A stretch of 7,265 nucleotides of DNA from Bryobacterales bacterium (lineage in GTDB: Bacteria; Acidobacteriota; Terriglobia; Bryobacterales; Bryobacteraceae), in NCBI GenBank assembly GCA_016789785.1, contig JAEUQE010000333.1, forward strand, positions 1 through 7,265, given 5' to 3'. The notes below the pieces were generated by a model. It saw only the letters and a program-made list of their open reading frames with translations. It was not told where the DNA came from and did not search any database. A program made the position numbers and the translations under genes. Position 1 is the stretch's first letter; the number at the start of each line of letters is the position of its first letter. This document shows, in pieces, positions 1 through 7,265 of the stretch.

Positions 1-230
1 ACCGCATAGAATCTCTATGAGCATATCGCGGCCCGCCGGCGCCCGGGTGCTGGCATCTGATCGCTTGCCGCTGCATGCTTGCCGGCTTCATTGCCGCCGC
101 GTTCGAGGTTTGATGCTGGCCCCATCTGCGATCGCAGCCCCTCACGGGAGCCGGCCGGATGCGGCGGTGGTCTTCACGGGCTTTCACCTCAACCCAGCCC
201 GCGTCAGCTAACTCCGAACCGCCGGAAACG
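1..230. other. Left flank downstream of the phosphatase gene, no supported gene
   Basis: This stretch follows the phosphatase stop codon and reaches the window edge. I see no clear rho-independent terminator: there is no stable stem followed by a T run on the minus strand. A perfect 12-base palindrome, CTGCGATCGCAG, lies at 126-137, but one copy may be chance. Both strands have a frame open to the edge (plus from base 2 to 211; minus from about 208 down to 1, with possible starts GTG at 187 and ATG at 91). The translations are rich in Arg, His and Cys, match no family I recognise, and lack a good ribosome binding site. The start of another minus-strand gene beyond the edge cannot be excluded. 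Confidence 0.4.
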
Positions 231-1745
231 TCAAAGGGCTGCGGCCCGGCGTAACGCCAGCATTGTGATGTCGTCCGACTGCGGTCCGCCGGCGGTGAAC
301 GTGCGCACGGCCTGGTCGATGTGCGCGATGATCTCCCGTGACGTCAGATGCGGTGCCGATTCCAGGCATTGTTGCAGGCGCGCCGGACTGAACAACTCCT
401 GCTGGGGATCGACGGCTTCGGTCACTCCGTCGGTGTAAAGGAGTAGAAGGTCCTCCGGAGCCAGGCCGATCCGTCCCGACGCATAGGGCCGGTCCATCAC
501 CCCCAGCGGCAGCCCGCCCACCAGCGGCAGGGCTTCGATGCCGCCGCCGGTGCGCCGCACATAAGGAGGATTGTGGCCCGCGTTGGCGTAGCGGAACTCG
601 CCGTTTCGCGTATCGAGGACGCCATAGAAGCAGGTGGCAAACATGCGCCCGATTTTCTCGCCCACCAGGAAGCGATTCACTGCCCCCAGGCACTGCTCCG
701 GTTCGCTGCCGCCGAGCGCCGTTGTCTTGATCTGGGTGCGAGTCACGGCCATGTACAGCGCCGCTGGGATGCCTTTTCCGGAGACATCGCCGATGACAAC
801 ACCCAACTGGTGCTCCCCAACCAGGAAGAAGTCGAAAAAATCACCGCCCACTTCGTTGGCCGATGTCATGGCGGCGTGGATTTCAAAGTCGGTCCGTTTG
901 GGAAAGGGATTCGCCGTGCGCGGCAGCAGCGAGTGCTGGATGCTGCGTGCCACATCGAGTTCCTTCTGCAGCGAAGTGAGTTGTTCGCGATCACGGGCGG
1001 CGCGTACCATGTCGGCGCACAGCATGGCGTTCTCGATGCCGGCAGCCGCCTGCAGCGCGATGGTGTTCAGCAGCTTAAGGTCGGCAGCGGCATAGGTGAC
1101 CGGGCTTTGGCTGGTGAGCATCAACACCCCGATGGGATGCTGCTTGGCCTTGAGCGGGGCACATAGGAGCGATCGGACGCCTGGAATGCCCGTAACGTCG
1201 TTGAGGATGTCCCCCGTGTCGCGCAGACTGAGCGTACGCACCAATTCGGAATCGGCTGCCAGGCCCGCATCGCCGAACCGGGCCACCACAAGGAGCGGCG
1301 CTTCGGTTCCGGTGCCGCGCAACAGCACTACACCATCGGTGGCTTGGATCAACTTGCGCGCCTGCTGGAGAGCGGTGTCGCCCAGGGTTTCCAGGTCGAA
1401 CAGGGCGGTGAGTTGCTCGGACAACTGTTCGATCAGATGGATCTCGCGGTAGAGGTGCAACACCTCGCGGGCCAGTGCTTTGCGTTCACCCTCCTTGACG
1501 CTGAGATGCTTCAGCAGAAGGGAGGCCGCTTGTGCCGCGCCAGCAGGTCCGGTCACCCACGCGACAGTCTCGCCATCCACTTCGACGGCAAAACGTGTAC
1601 CTTCAGCCATGGCATCGCCAAACACGTGCCTGCCGGTGACATCCGTGATCGAGATGCCACCGCCCAAGGCTGCAAGCAGCGCTTCGAGCACCGGGCGCGC
1701 ATCGCTGCGCTGGCCAAGCAGGGAACCGGGAGAGGGTGTCGCCAT
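231..1745 (-). CDS. GAF-domain PP2C/SpoIIE-family serine/threonine phosphatase (RsbU-like)
   Basis: Cytoplasmic 504-residue protein, predicted to be a Mg/Mn-dependent phosphoprotein phosphatase of the SpoIIE/RsbU branch. Family members usually dephosphorylate anti-anti-sigma (STAS) proteins in partner-switching pathways; the substrate here is unknown. Residues 1-85 form a small N-terminal region with no signal peptide. Residues 86-112 look like a helical linker (LAREVLHLYREIHLIEQLSE), 110-245 are a GAF domain (core near VRSLLCAPLKA and PIGVLMLTS), 245-275 a charged helix, and 275-500 the phosphatase. Its metal-site motifs are intact: EVGGDFFDFF (D302), VIGDVSGKGIPAAL (D320), NAGHNPP (388-394), LLLYTDGVTEA (D439) and SDDITMLAL (D491/D492). 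It should therefore be active. The ATG at 1745 lies 10 nt after the receiver stop, with only a weak GGGCG upstream, so it probably depends on readthrough or coupling from that gene. No receiver domain is fused to it. The family is sure; the target and the GAF ligand are not known. Confidence 0.95.
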   Translation of the reverse strand: MATPSPGSLLGQRSDARPVLEALLAALGGGISITDVTGRHVFGDAMAEGTRFAVEVDGETVAWVTGPAGAAQAASLLLKHLSVKEGERKALAREVLHLYREIHLIEQLSEQLTALFDLETLGDTALQQARKLIQATDGVVLLRGTGTEAPLLVVARFGDAGLAADSELVRTLSLRDTGDILNDVTGIPGVRSLLCAPLKAKQHPIGVLMLTSQSPVTYAAADLKLLNTIALQAAAGIENAMLCADMVRAARDREQLTSLQKELDVARSIQHSLLPRTANPFPKRTDFEIHAAMTSANEVGGDFFDFFLVGEHQLGVVIGDVSGKGIPAALYMAVTRTQIKTTALGGSEPEQCLGAVNRFLVGEKIGRMFATCFYGVLDTRNGEFRYANAGHNPPYVRRTGGGIEALPLVGGLPLGVMDRPYASGRIGLAPEDLLLLYTDGVTEAVDPQQELFSPARLQQCLESAPHLTSREIIAHIDQAVRTFTAGGPQSDDITMLALRRAAAL

Positions 1746-1755
1746 CGGCGCCCGT

Positions 1756-2136
1756 TCAGGCTCGACCCAGCACCTCGCGGGCTTTCGCCAGCAAGGCGTC
1801 GGGATCGAATGGTTTTGTCATATAAAGGTCGGCGCCCACCTCGTGTCCACGCTGGCGGTCGAATTCCTGGCCTTTGGCCGTCAGCAGGACGACGTACACC
1901 TGCTTCAGCCCTAACTGGTGTTTGACGGCCTCGCAGACATCGAAGCCATTGCGTTTCGGCATCATCACATCCAGAAAGACCAGATTGGGCTGCTCCTGCT
2001 CGATCAGTTGCAACGCTTCTTCGCCATTGGTGGCGGCCAGCAGTTCCACCCCTTCGTCCTCCAATTCCTCCAGCGTCTGATGCAGGAGCATTCGCAAGTG
2101 CGGCTCATCGTCTACGATTAGGATTTTCGGATTCAT
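1756..2136 (-). CDS. Stand-alone receiver-domain response regulator (CheY-like)
   Basis: 126-residue protein consisting of one receiver domain and no output domain. The phosphorylation site is complete: acidic pair D9-D10 in LIVDDEP, phosphoacceptor D56 in VFLDVMMP, T86 in LLTAK, aromatic Y105 and K108-P109 in YMTKPF. It should accept phosphate from a histidine kinase and act by protein-protein contact. Its ATG overlaps the kinase TGA (ATGA at 2133-2136), and no Shine-Dalgarno-like sequence precedes it, which fits translational coupling to the kinase. The phosphatase follows after 10 nt. By position it is the natural link between the two: either the kinase's dedicated substrate that then controls the phosphatase, or a phosphate sink. 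It could also belong to a relay through an HPt protein, but none is encoded in this window. The receiver call is near certain; the partner is inferred from gene order. Confidence 0.96.
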   Translation of the reverse strand: MNPKILIVDDEPHLRMLLHQTLEELEDEGVELLAATNGEEALQLIEQEQPNLVFLDVMMPKRNGFDVCEAVKHQLGLKQVYVVLLTAKGQEFDRQRGHEVGADLYMTKPFDPDALLAKAREVLGRA

Positions 2137-2372
2137 GTGGGTGATTGATAGATGAGAAAGACAAGGTGTTCGAGGCCCTTTTCAAAGCGCAACGCGTGAA
2201 CCGTCTGCTGGTTGAACACCGAATTCAACAGGATGACATCCGGCTGGGAGGACATGGCCTTGGGAATGATTTCGTCCCCGTTTGCCTCCACCACGTGATA
2301 ACCGCTCGCCTGTAGGGCGTCCGACAAGGTGCGCACCGTGGAGGCATCCTCGTCCACCACCATGACCTTCTT
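2133..2372 (-). other. Degenerate, truncated second receiver domain at the kinase C-terminus
   Basis: Residues 1554-1632 of the kinase begin as a receiver ([16 protein letters not shown], acidic D1560/E1561/D1562), and helix 1 and strand 2 are recognisable ([14 protein letters not shown]). At the end of strand 3, where the phosphorylated Asp belongs ([10 protein letters not shown]), there is Asn (N1603, codon AAT at 2223-2225). The chain then runs through a short helix and a strand-4-like LVFLIYQ and stops. The usual Thr/Ser, aromatic and Lys-Pro positions and the last strand and helix are missing. Length is about 79 residues against about 115-120 for a full receiver. It cannot be phosphorylated in the normal way and may be a docking or regulatory remnant. 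Confidence 0.85.
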
Positions 2373-5300
2373 ATGGGACTTGCCCTGAGTGAGCAGAGCG
2401 CCGACTTCCCTGAATAGCGCAGGAGTGTCGATGGGCTTTGTGAGATAGCGGTCCACTCCGAGCCGGAAGCCGCGCTCCTTATCCTCCACGATGGAGAGGA
2501 TCACGATTGGGATATGCATCGTGCCCGGGTCGTTCTTGACTACGGCGGCCACATCAAAGCCGTTCATCTCGGGCATCATCACGTCCAGGATGATGAGATC
2601 GGGCGCCTGCTCGCGCACCAACTCCAGGGCCCGGCGGCCATTCTCCGCCAGGCGGACGTGGTAGCCTGCCTCGCTGAACTCCTGTTTGAGAAGAGAGCGA
2701 ATACTGGCATCATCGTCAACGACGAGAATGGATTTCCCATTCGGCTCCTGCAGGGCCACCTGTTCGCGCAGGCGGCGGATGAGGGTGGCTAATGGGAGTG
2801 GCGCCTCCGCCTGCTCGGTGCCGGCCACTGGCAACGTAAAGGAGAAGGTGCTACCTTTCCCGAGTTCGCTCTCCACCCAGATGCGGCCGCCGTGATGCTC
2901 GATGATCTCCCGACAGATGGGCAGGCCAAGGCCGGTACCGGTGGGCTTATCGGTAAGCGTATCGCCAACCTGCTTAAACTTCTCGAAGACCTTCGGCTGG
3001 TCAGCCGAGGCGATGCCGATGCCAGTGTCGATGACGCTCACAAGGATCTCGCCTTCGCGCGCGAAGGCCCGGCAGGTCAGGGAGCCTTCGTTGGTGAATT
3101 TGATGGCATTGGAGAACAGATTGATCACCACCTGAATCAGCCGGTCGCGATCACCGGTCACTTCGGGCAACCCCTGCTCTACCTCGCGGACAAAGGCCAG
3201 TCTTTTGGATTCAAACAGCGATGCGGTGGCCGCCGCGGCACGGTCGATGATGTCATCCAGATGCAACGGCTCCATGTTCCAGGTCAGTTTGCCGGCCTCG
3301 ATCTTGGCGAGGTCCAGCACGTCGTTGATCAGCTTGGTCAAACGCTCGCCTTCGCTCACGACGACGTCGAGGTTCTCCATCACCTGTGTCTTGGTGGAGG
3401 CGATACGCTTGTCAGTCTCCGGCACCAGCGGAAAGAGGCGTTCTTCCAGCCGCCGCCTGATGATCTTGGCGAAGCCGAGAACCGAGGTCAGCGGGGTGCG
3501 CAACTCATGGCTCACCGTGGAAAGGAACGAGCTCTTGGCGGCGTCGGCTTCCTCGGCGGCGGCGCGCGCCTGGCGCGTCTCCTCAAATAGACGCACGTTG
3601 TGAACCGAGACGCCGAACGCCGAAGCAATGGTGGAAAGCAGGCGCTGGTCCGCGTCTGTAAAGGGCGCCACGCCCTGCGCGGTGATCACGCCGGCGGTCT
3701 GGCCACCGGCGGGGACCGGTGCGGCCAGATACGCAGGCTCCCGGCGAACGACGCGCCCGGAGCGCAGCACCTCCGCGATGCCTTCATTTCGATCGGCTCC
3801 CTCGCCGGCGCCCGGCCCATAGACATACCGGAATGCGAGGCGCTGCGAAGGGCTTTCGCGCAAGGCCACTTCCACGCGGGATGCCTTGAAGACATCGCGC
3901 ACCTGGTCTCCCACGATCTGGATCAACTGGTCCATCTCCAACTGGCTGGACATCGCCTGGCTGATGCGATTGATCGTTGCCAGTTCGAACGCGCGCGCGC
4001 TCAGATCCTGCTCGCGCTGCTGGATCACGCGGTACGCCGAGGCGTTGTCCAGCGCGATGGTCGTGTACGCCGCCAGGCTCTCGAGCAGCTTCAGATGGTA
4101 TTCGGTGTACGCATTCTTCTGGAAGCTCTGTACCGATAGAACCCCCAGAACGCGGTCCTGCGCGATCAGCGGCACATAGAGCATCGCCTGCGGCGCGGCG
4201 GATCGTGTCCCATCCTCCAACAACCCGCCGGCATGCTTGTAGCTCTGGATGTACTTGCCGTACTCGGCGCTGACGTCGTTCAGGCGCAGAGGCTTGCGGT
4301 TGTCGATGCACCACACCGGAAACTGGTTCTTGTCGCGCGTGTCGCGGGTGTACGGGGCATAACGCTTGCCGTTCTCAATCGCAAGCGTGTACTCGATGTG
4401 GTGCTTTTCCGGCTGGTGGAGGCCTACGCCGAAAACAGCGGCATCCATCAACTGGTTCACGCGCTCGTACAACTTGAAGAGGATCGTTTCCAGGTCAAGG
4501 GAAGAGGTGATCTCACGGCCGATGTCGCTCAGGCGCTCCACCGTCTCGCGCTGCTTGGCGATTTCCGCCGCTTGCGCACGGATCTCCGCGGTGCGCGCGT
4601 TTACCGTCGCTTCCAGTTCCCGTGCCTGCGCTTCCAGTTCGGCGGTGCGGCGCCGGGATTTCTCCCGCTCGCGATGCACCAGCGTGTAGCGCGATCCGGC
4701 GACCACGAATGCGAGCAGTACGAAGTAGGAGCCATAGGCCCACCAGGTGCGGTACCAGGGCGGCAGAATGCGGAAGGGGAACGCCGCTTCCTTGCCCGCG
4801 CGGCCGCTGCCGTCGCGCGACTGCAAGCGGAACACATAGTTCCCGGGCTCCAGGTTGTTATAGGAGACCTCGCGACGGAGACTCCAGCCCGACCAGTCCG
4901 TGTCTGCACCATCCAGCCGGAACTGGAACTGCGTCTCGGCCTCATTCTCATAGGAGGTGGCGCCAAACTCGAAGCGTAGCGCGCGATGGTCCGCCGGTAA
5001 CTCGGGAGCGCGGAAAGCAGCAGGGGCTGTGCCGCCGTACACAAGGTTTCCCGATCCGCTGCTGATACGCCGGATGAGCGTTGCATACGGAGCGGCGTAT
5101 GGCCGGAGGCGGGCCATATCCACGCGCAGCAGGTTGCCGCTTCCGGATAGCCACACGAAACCACTGGGATCCAAAACCGGGGTGACGGCATCGCCGACCA
5201 GCAGGCGGAATTGCCGGAGAGCCTCCCGCTCCATGCGGTAGCGGCCGGGGCCTTCTTTGCGAAAAAGAGCGTGGTTCCGGTCCGCGCTGACCCATAAGTC

Positions 5301-7031
5301 TCCGTTTGCCAACTCGTCAACCGTCACCGGCTCCTGGAAACCCGAAGGAATCACGTCCGGGATCTTGAACCGCCCGTCAGGCACGAAGCGGTTCGCCTTG
5401 GCATCCAGCCGGTAGACGGTGGTTCCGCCTTCCGGGTCATTCGCTGGGGTGGCGAGGATTTCTCCAGCTATCGAAGCCAAGCGGATTCCGCCCGGGGGGA
5501 GTCCGCGCTCCTTGCCCCAGCGCTCGAACCTGGCGTTGCTGACTCCTTCGGCGGGAACCTGCACGCGCAGAACACCATTGGTAATGCTGGCTACCCAGAG
5601 AACGCCAGCTTCATCTTCCACCATCGAGCGTAGGCCCTCCGCGGGGCCGGGCAACCGCCCTTCATCCACCCACTGGTCTCCGGAGAGACGTTGCGAGTGA
5701 AGGCCAGTCAGGCCGGCCGAGAAGAGCCTCTCGGGATGTCTGCGGGAAGCCAGCAGTACATAGGCCGAACGTACGTTGCCAGGGCCGACGGGTATTGTGG
5801 GCACCACGCGGTCTCCCGTAACCTCGACGATGCCAGGGTTCCCCGCCGCCAGCAGGCGAGGCGGACCCGATGGTGGCTGGTACTGCTCGAACGCGAAATA
5901 CTGGACCACTGGTCCAGGCAGCCGCTGGTAGGAAGCCGCTGCTAACTTGGAATCCGAGAGAGTCCGCCGGTACACGCCATCTCCCGCTGCCAGGTATTGC
6001 GCCCCTTGAAAGAAGGCGAGATCGGAAACCGTCACTCCGGGCGGCGTGGGATACTGGGCCACCGGGGCATCGAGCGCCATACGCGCCACACCGCGGGCGA
6101 GCCCCAGCCAGAGATTCCCTTGGCTATCGAGATGGGACCAATACGTTTGTCCAACGGGCAGCCCATTCCCTGGACCGACATGCCGCAGCAGTTTTCCGTC
6201 GTGATCCAGAAGAAACATGCCGCCGCGCAGCGTGTTTACGGCATAACGGCCTCCGGGCAACGTCGTCGACGTGTAGACGGTGTTCTGTTTGAGGTAAGGG
6301 TCGGCCTCCGTCGGGAAACGGGAAAGGGTGTTGCCGTCATAGAGGTATAGCAACGAATCCCGGGCGGTGACCAACATTCGCTTGTCGTCATACGGGTGAA
6401 AAAAGAGCCGTATGAGTCCCTTGGCTGCCTCCCCGCCGGGTGCGGGACGCAAGTCGTCTCCGGAAACCTCGAGAATCCCTGTGGCGACATCCGACGTGAG
6501 CACCTTGCCCTGGGTGTAGCTGACAGCTTCGAACCGCTGCCGCGATTTCCAGACGTGAATGCGCTTTCCATCCCAGCGGAATAGCCGCTGGTAGGACTGG
6601 AAGAAGACACCAGCGGGACTGCGGGCGATCTGCCAGATGTCGCCGAAGTCGCGGTGCTCGGCCGGCACATCCTGCAGTAGGGAGTGATATTTCAGATCGC
6701 CTTTACTGTCGGCCTCCAGGTAGCCGAAATCCCCGATGCCACCGCAGTAAAGCCGTCCGTCCGGGCCGATCGCGAGGGCGCGGACCGACGTGCCGGTGAC
6801 ATGCAGTTTGCGCCAGTTGACTCCGTCGTACTCGAGAACGCCGAGGTTATGCCCGAAGTACATCACGCCGCGACTGTCGCTGTCGACTGCCCAGATCTGC
6901 GTACCGGCACGGTAATCAGAAGGTGGGTAGTAGCGAATGACGGGCTGCCCAGAGTCAATGGCAGTCGGTGGTGCCTGCGCGCAGAGGGGCGCCGCCAAGA
7001 GCCACAGTAGGGACGTCGGGAATCTTGACAT
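2133..7031 (-). CDS. Hybrid sensor histidine kinase with extracytoplasmic beta-propeller (Reg_prop/Y_Y_Y), two GAF domains and two receivers
   Basis: Membrane sensor kinase of 1632 residues counted from the ATG at 7031. Residues 1-20 are a signal peptide with cleavage likely after LCAQA. Residues 42-646 hold propeller repeats of the two-component-regulator type (examples: [54 protein letters not shown]). Residues 683-756 are a Y_Y_Y domain, 762-782 a membrane helix and 785-836 a coiled coil. GAF1 is about 841-998 and GAF2 about 1016-1151. The DHp helix pair is 1166-1248 with H1175 in [11 protein letters not shown]. The ATPase has N1304/N1308, IDTGIGIA with D1335, an F-box FEKF, and GTGLGLP (1365-1371). 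Receiver 1 (1433-1551) is complete, with D1439-D1441, D1483, S1513 and K1532. Receiver 2 (1554-1632) is degenerate. Start: an in-frame ATG at 7163 would add 44 residues before the signal peptide and has GAGGA 4 nt upstream; I prefer 7031 because it places the signal peptide at the N-terminus, although its own ribosome site is weak. The ligand is unknown. Confidence 0.95.
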   Translation of the reverse strand: MSRFPTSLLWLLAAPLCAQAPPTAIDSGQPVIRYYPPSDYRAGTQIWAVDSDSRGVMYFGHNLGVLEYDGVNWRKLHVTGTSVRALAIGPDGRLYCGGIGDFGYLEADSKGDLKYHSLLQDVPAEHRDFGDIWQIARSPAGVFFQSYQRLFRWDGKRIHVWKSRQRFEAVSYTQGKVLTSDVATGILEVSGDDLRPAPGGEAAKGLIRLFFHPYDDKRMLVTARDSLLYLYDGNTLSRFPTEADPYLKQNTVYTSTTLPGGRYAVNTLRGGMFLLDHDGKLLRHVGPGNGLPVGQTYWSHLDSQGNLWLGLARGVARMALDAPVAQYPTPPGVTVSDLAFFQGAQYLAAGDGVYRRTLSDSKLAAASYQRLPGPVVQYFAFEQYQPPSGPPRLLAAGNPGIVEVTGDRVVPTIPVGPGNVRSAYVLLASRRHPERLFSAGLTGLHSQRLSGDQWVDEGRLPGPAEGLRSMVEDEAGVLWVASITNGVLRVQVPAEGVSNARFERWGKERGLPPGGIRLASIAGEILATPANDPEGGTTVYRLDAKANRFVPDGRFKIPDVIPSGFQEPVTVDELANGDLWVSADRNHALFRKEGPGRYRMEREALRQFRLLVGDAVTPVLDPSGFVWLSGSGNLLRVDMARLRPYAAPYATLIRRISSGSGNLVYGGTAPAAFRAPELPADHRALRFEFGATSYENEAETQFQFRLDGADTDWSGWSLRREVSYNNLEPGNYVFRLQSRDGSGRAGKEAAFPFRILPPWYRTWWAYGSYFVLLAFVVAGSRYTLVHREREKSRRRTAELEAQARELEATVNARTAEIRAQAAEIAKQRETVERLSDIGREITSSLDLETILFKLYERVNQLMDAAVFGVGLHQPEKHHIEYTLAIENGKRYAPYTRDTRDKNQFPVWCIDNRKPLRLNDVSAEYGKYIQSYKHAGGLLEDGTRSAAPQAMLYVPLIAQDRVLGVLSVQSFQKNAYTEYHLKLLESLAAYTTIALDNASAYRVIQQREQDLSARAFELATINRISQAMSSQLEMDQLIQIVGDQVRDVFKASRVEVALRESPSQRLAFRYVYGPGAGEGADRNEGIAEVLRSGRVVRREPAYLAAPVPAGGQTAGVITAQGVAPFTDADQRLLSTIASAFGVSVHNVRLFEETRQARAAAEEADAAKSSFLSTVSHELRTPLTSVLGFAKIIRRRLEERLFPLVPETDKRIASTKTQVMENLDVVVSEGERLTKLINDVLDLAKIEAGKLTWNMEPLHLDDIIDRAAAATASLFESKRLAFVREVEQGLPEVTGDRDRLIQVVINLFSNAIKFTNEGSLTCRAFAREGEILVSVIDTGIGIASADQPKVFEKFKQVGDTLTDKPTGTGLGLPICREIIEHHGGRIWVESELGKGSTFSFTLPVAGTEQAEAPLPLATLIRRLREQVALQEPNGKSILVVDDDASIRSLLKQEFSEAGYHVRLAENGRRALELVREQAPDLIILDVMMPEMNGFDVAAVVKNDPGTMHIPIVILSIVEDKERGFRLGVDRYLTKPIDTPALFREVGALLTQGKSHKKVMVVDEDASTVRTLSDALQASGYHVVEANGDEIIPKAMSSQPDVILLNSVFNQQTVHALRFEKGLEHLVFLIYQSPT

Positions 7032-7060
7032 TTTCAAACTTGTTAACGGACGGATATCAG

Positions 7061-7090
7061 AGCGTAGCACTTTCCAGGCGCGACGGACAA
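7061..7090 (-). promoter_or_regulatory. Candidate sigma70-type promoter for the kinase operon
   Basis: On the minus strand TTGTCC (7085-7090, four of six matches to TTGACA) is followed after 18 nt by TACGCT (7061-7066, three of six matches to TATAAT). Transcription would start about 7053, leaving a leader of roughly 20 nt before the ATG at 7031. This would support the short start, because the promoter lies inside the 44-codon extension of the long one. The match is weak and this is only a candidate. Confidence 0.25.
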
Positions 7091-7153
7091 CGCAGCCTCT
7101 CTGCCAGATGCCCGAAGGAAGCGTATCGCAGAACAGTTCCAAAGCGCGCCGAG

Positions 7154-7180
7154 TTGGCGGCATGATATCCTCGATGTAAT
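7154..7180 (+). promoter_or_regulatory. Candidate promoter for the divergent tRNA gene
   Basis: TTGGCG (7154-7159, four of six to TTGACA) and TGTAAT (7175-7180, five of six to TATAAT) are separated by 15 nt, shorter than the ideal 17. Transcription from here would begin about 7187, some 50 nt before the tRNA, a reasonable precursor leader. The -10 match is good and the spacing is a weakness. Confidence 0.3.
7161..7172 (-). promoter_or_regulatory. Ribosome-binding-site-like GAGGA with upstream in-frame ATG of the kinase frame
   Basis: The minus strand reads GAGGA at 7172-7168, a 4-nt spacer (TATC), then ATG at 7163-7161. The frame continues without a stop into the kinase signal peptide 44 codons later. 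It is a better Shine-Dalgarno match than anything in front of the ATG at 7031. If used, it would give an unusually long, Arg-rich extension ahead of the hydrophobic signal segment. It may be chance in a control region. Confidence 0.3.
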
Positions 7181-7235
7181 GCTGGAGACTCGCATCTAGT
7201 GAAAGCGTGCCTGTCTCACAAGTGATTGAAACTAA

Positions 7236-7265
7236 GGGCCCTTAGCACAACGGTTAGTGCAGCGG
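7236..7265 (+). tRNA. Partial tRNA gene (5' end only), cut by the window edge
   Basis: The last 30 bases fit the 5' part of a tRNA. Acceptor strand GGGCCCT (7236-7242) is followed by T8 and A9. A D arm has perfectly pairing GCAC (7245-7248) and GTGC (7257-7260) around the loop AACGGTTA, which carries the conserved A14, G18-G19 and A21. Then come A26 and GCGG, opening the anticodon stem. The anticodon and 3' half lie outside the window, so the amino acid cannot be read. A GGGCCC acceptor with this D arm reminds me of bacterial CAU-anticodon tRNAs (elongator Met), but that is recall, not proof. It is transcribed away from the kinase operon. Confidence 0.85.

Noticed and set aside
126..137. Perfect palindrome CTGCGATCGCAG containing GCGATCGC
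   Set aside because: I noticed only this one copy. GCGATCGC is abundant in some genomes, but a single instance supports neither an operator nor a repeat family.
1..211. Possible gene ends or starts at the left edge on either strand
   Set aside because: Frames are open on both strands over about 200 bases, but the translations show no motif and no good ribosome site. The evidence is too thin to call a gene.
208..693. Second minus-strand frame of 161 codons overlapping the phosphatase 3' end
   Set aside because: It is the out-of-frame reading of the phosphatase domain; the catalytic motifs are all in the other frame.
2892..3590. Plus-strand open frame of 232 codons opposite the kinase core
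   Set aside because: It is antisense to the HisKA/HATPase domains with intact motifs, so it is a shadow of that coding frame.
3990..4000. Alternating CG tract, possible Z-DNA-forming run
   Set aside because: Only 11 bases, and fully explained by Ala/Arg codons in the kinase.
4233..4979. Plus-strand open frame of 248 codons opposite the kinase
   Set aside because: It lies wholly antisense to the Y_Y_Y, membrane and first GAF regions, whose protein is clearly real. Its composition is what GC-rich antisense frames give, and no family is recognisable.
7031..7110. Lipoprotein signal in the kinase N-terminus because of a Cys in LAAPLCAQA
   Set aside because: The residues before Cys (A-P-L) do not fit a lipobox; A-Q-A cleavage by signal peptidase I fits better.
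7199..7219. Short GTGA...TCAC inverted repeat upstream of the tRNA
   Set aside because: Only four bases pair cleanly across a long loop, so there is no convincing operator or terminator.

Overview
The window is dominated by one minus-strand signalling operon of three genes, transcribed from right to left. In order these are a very large membrane-bound hybrid histidine kinase with an extracytoplasmic beta-propeller sensor, a stand-alone receiver-domain response regulator, and a GAF-containing PP2C/SpoIIE-type serine/threonine phosphatase. The kinase stop and the receiver start overlap in an ATGA, and the receiver stop lies 10 nt before the phosphatase ATG. The three are therefore very likely co-transcribed and probably translationally coupled.

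The DNA is GC-rich by eye. The architecture (signal peptide, Reg_prop-type propeller, Y_Y_Y domain, one membrane helix, tandem GAFs, HisKA/HATPase, receivers) is common in Acidobacteriota, particularly Bryobacterales/Solibacter-like soil bacteria, and in Bacteroidota. The high GC and the company of a GAF-PP2C phosphatase favour Acidobacteriota. This taxonomic guess is inference from protein style only.

Layout: bases 1-230 are a short left flank with no gene that can be supported; 231-1745 is the phosphatase; 1756-2136 the receiver; 2133-7031 the kinase (a longer in-frame start at 7163 is possible); 7032-7235 is the divergent control region; 7236-7265 is the first 30 bases of a plus-strand tRNA gene that runs off the window.

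Likely logic, inferred: the propeller and Y_Y_Y domain read an extracytoplasmic cue and the two GAF domains read a cytoplasmic one. The catalytic core phosphorylates its own first receiver and/or the separate receiver protein. The signal then reaches the phosphatase, which would act on an anti-anti-sigma or similar phosphoprotein encoded elsewhere. The most unusual point is the kinase's second, C-terminal receiver. It has Asn where the phosphorylated Asp should be, stops after about 79 residues, and abuts directly the start of the intact receiver gene.
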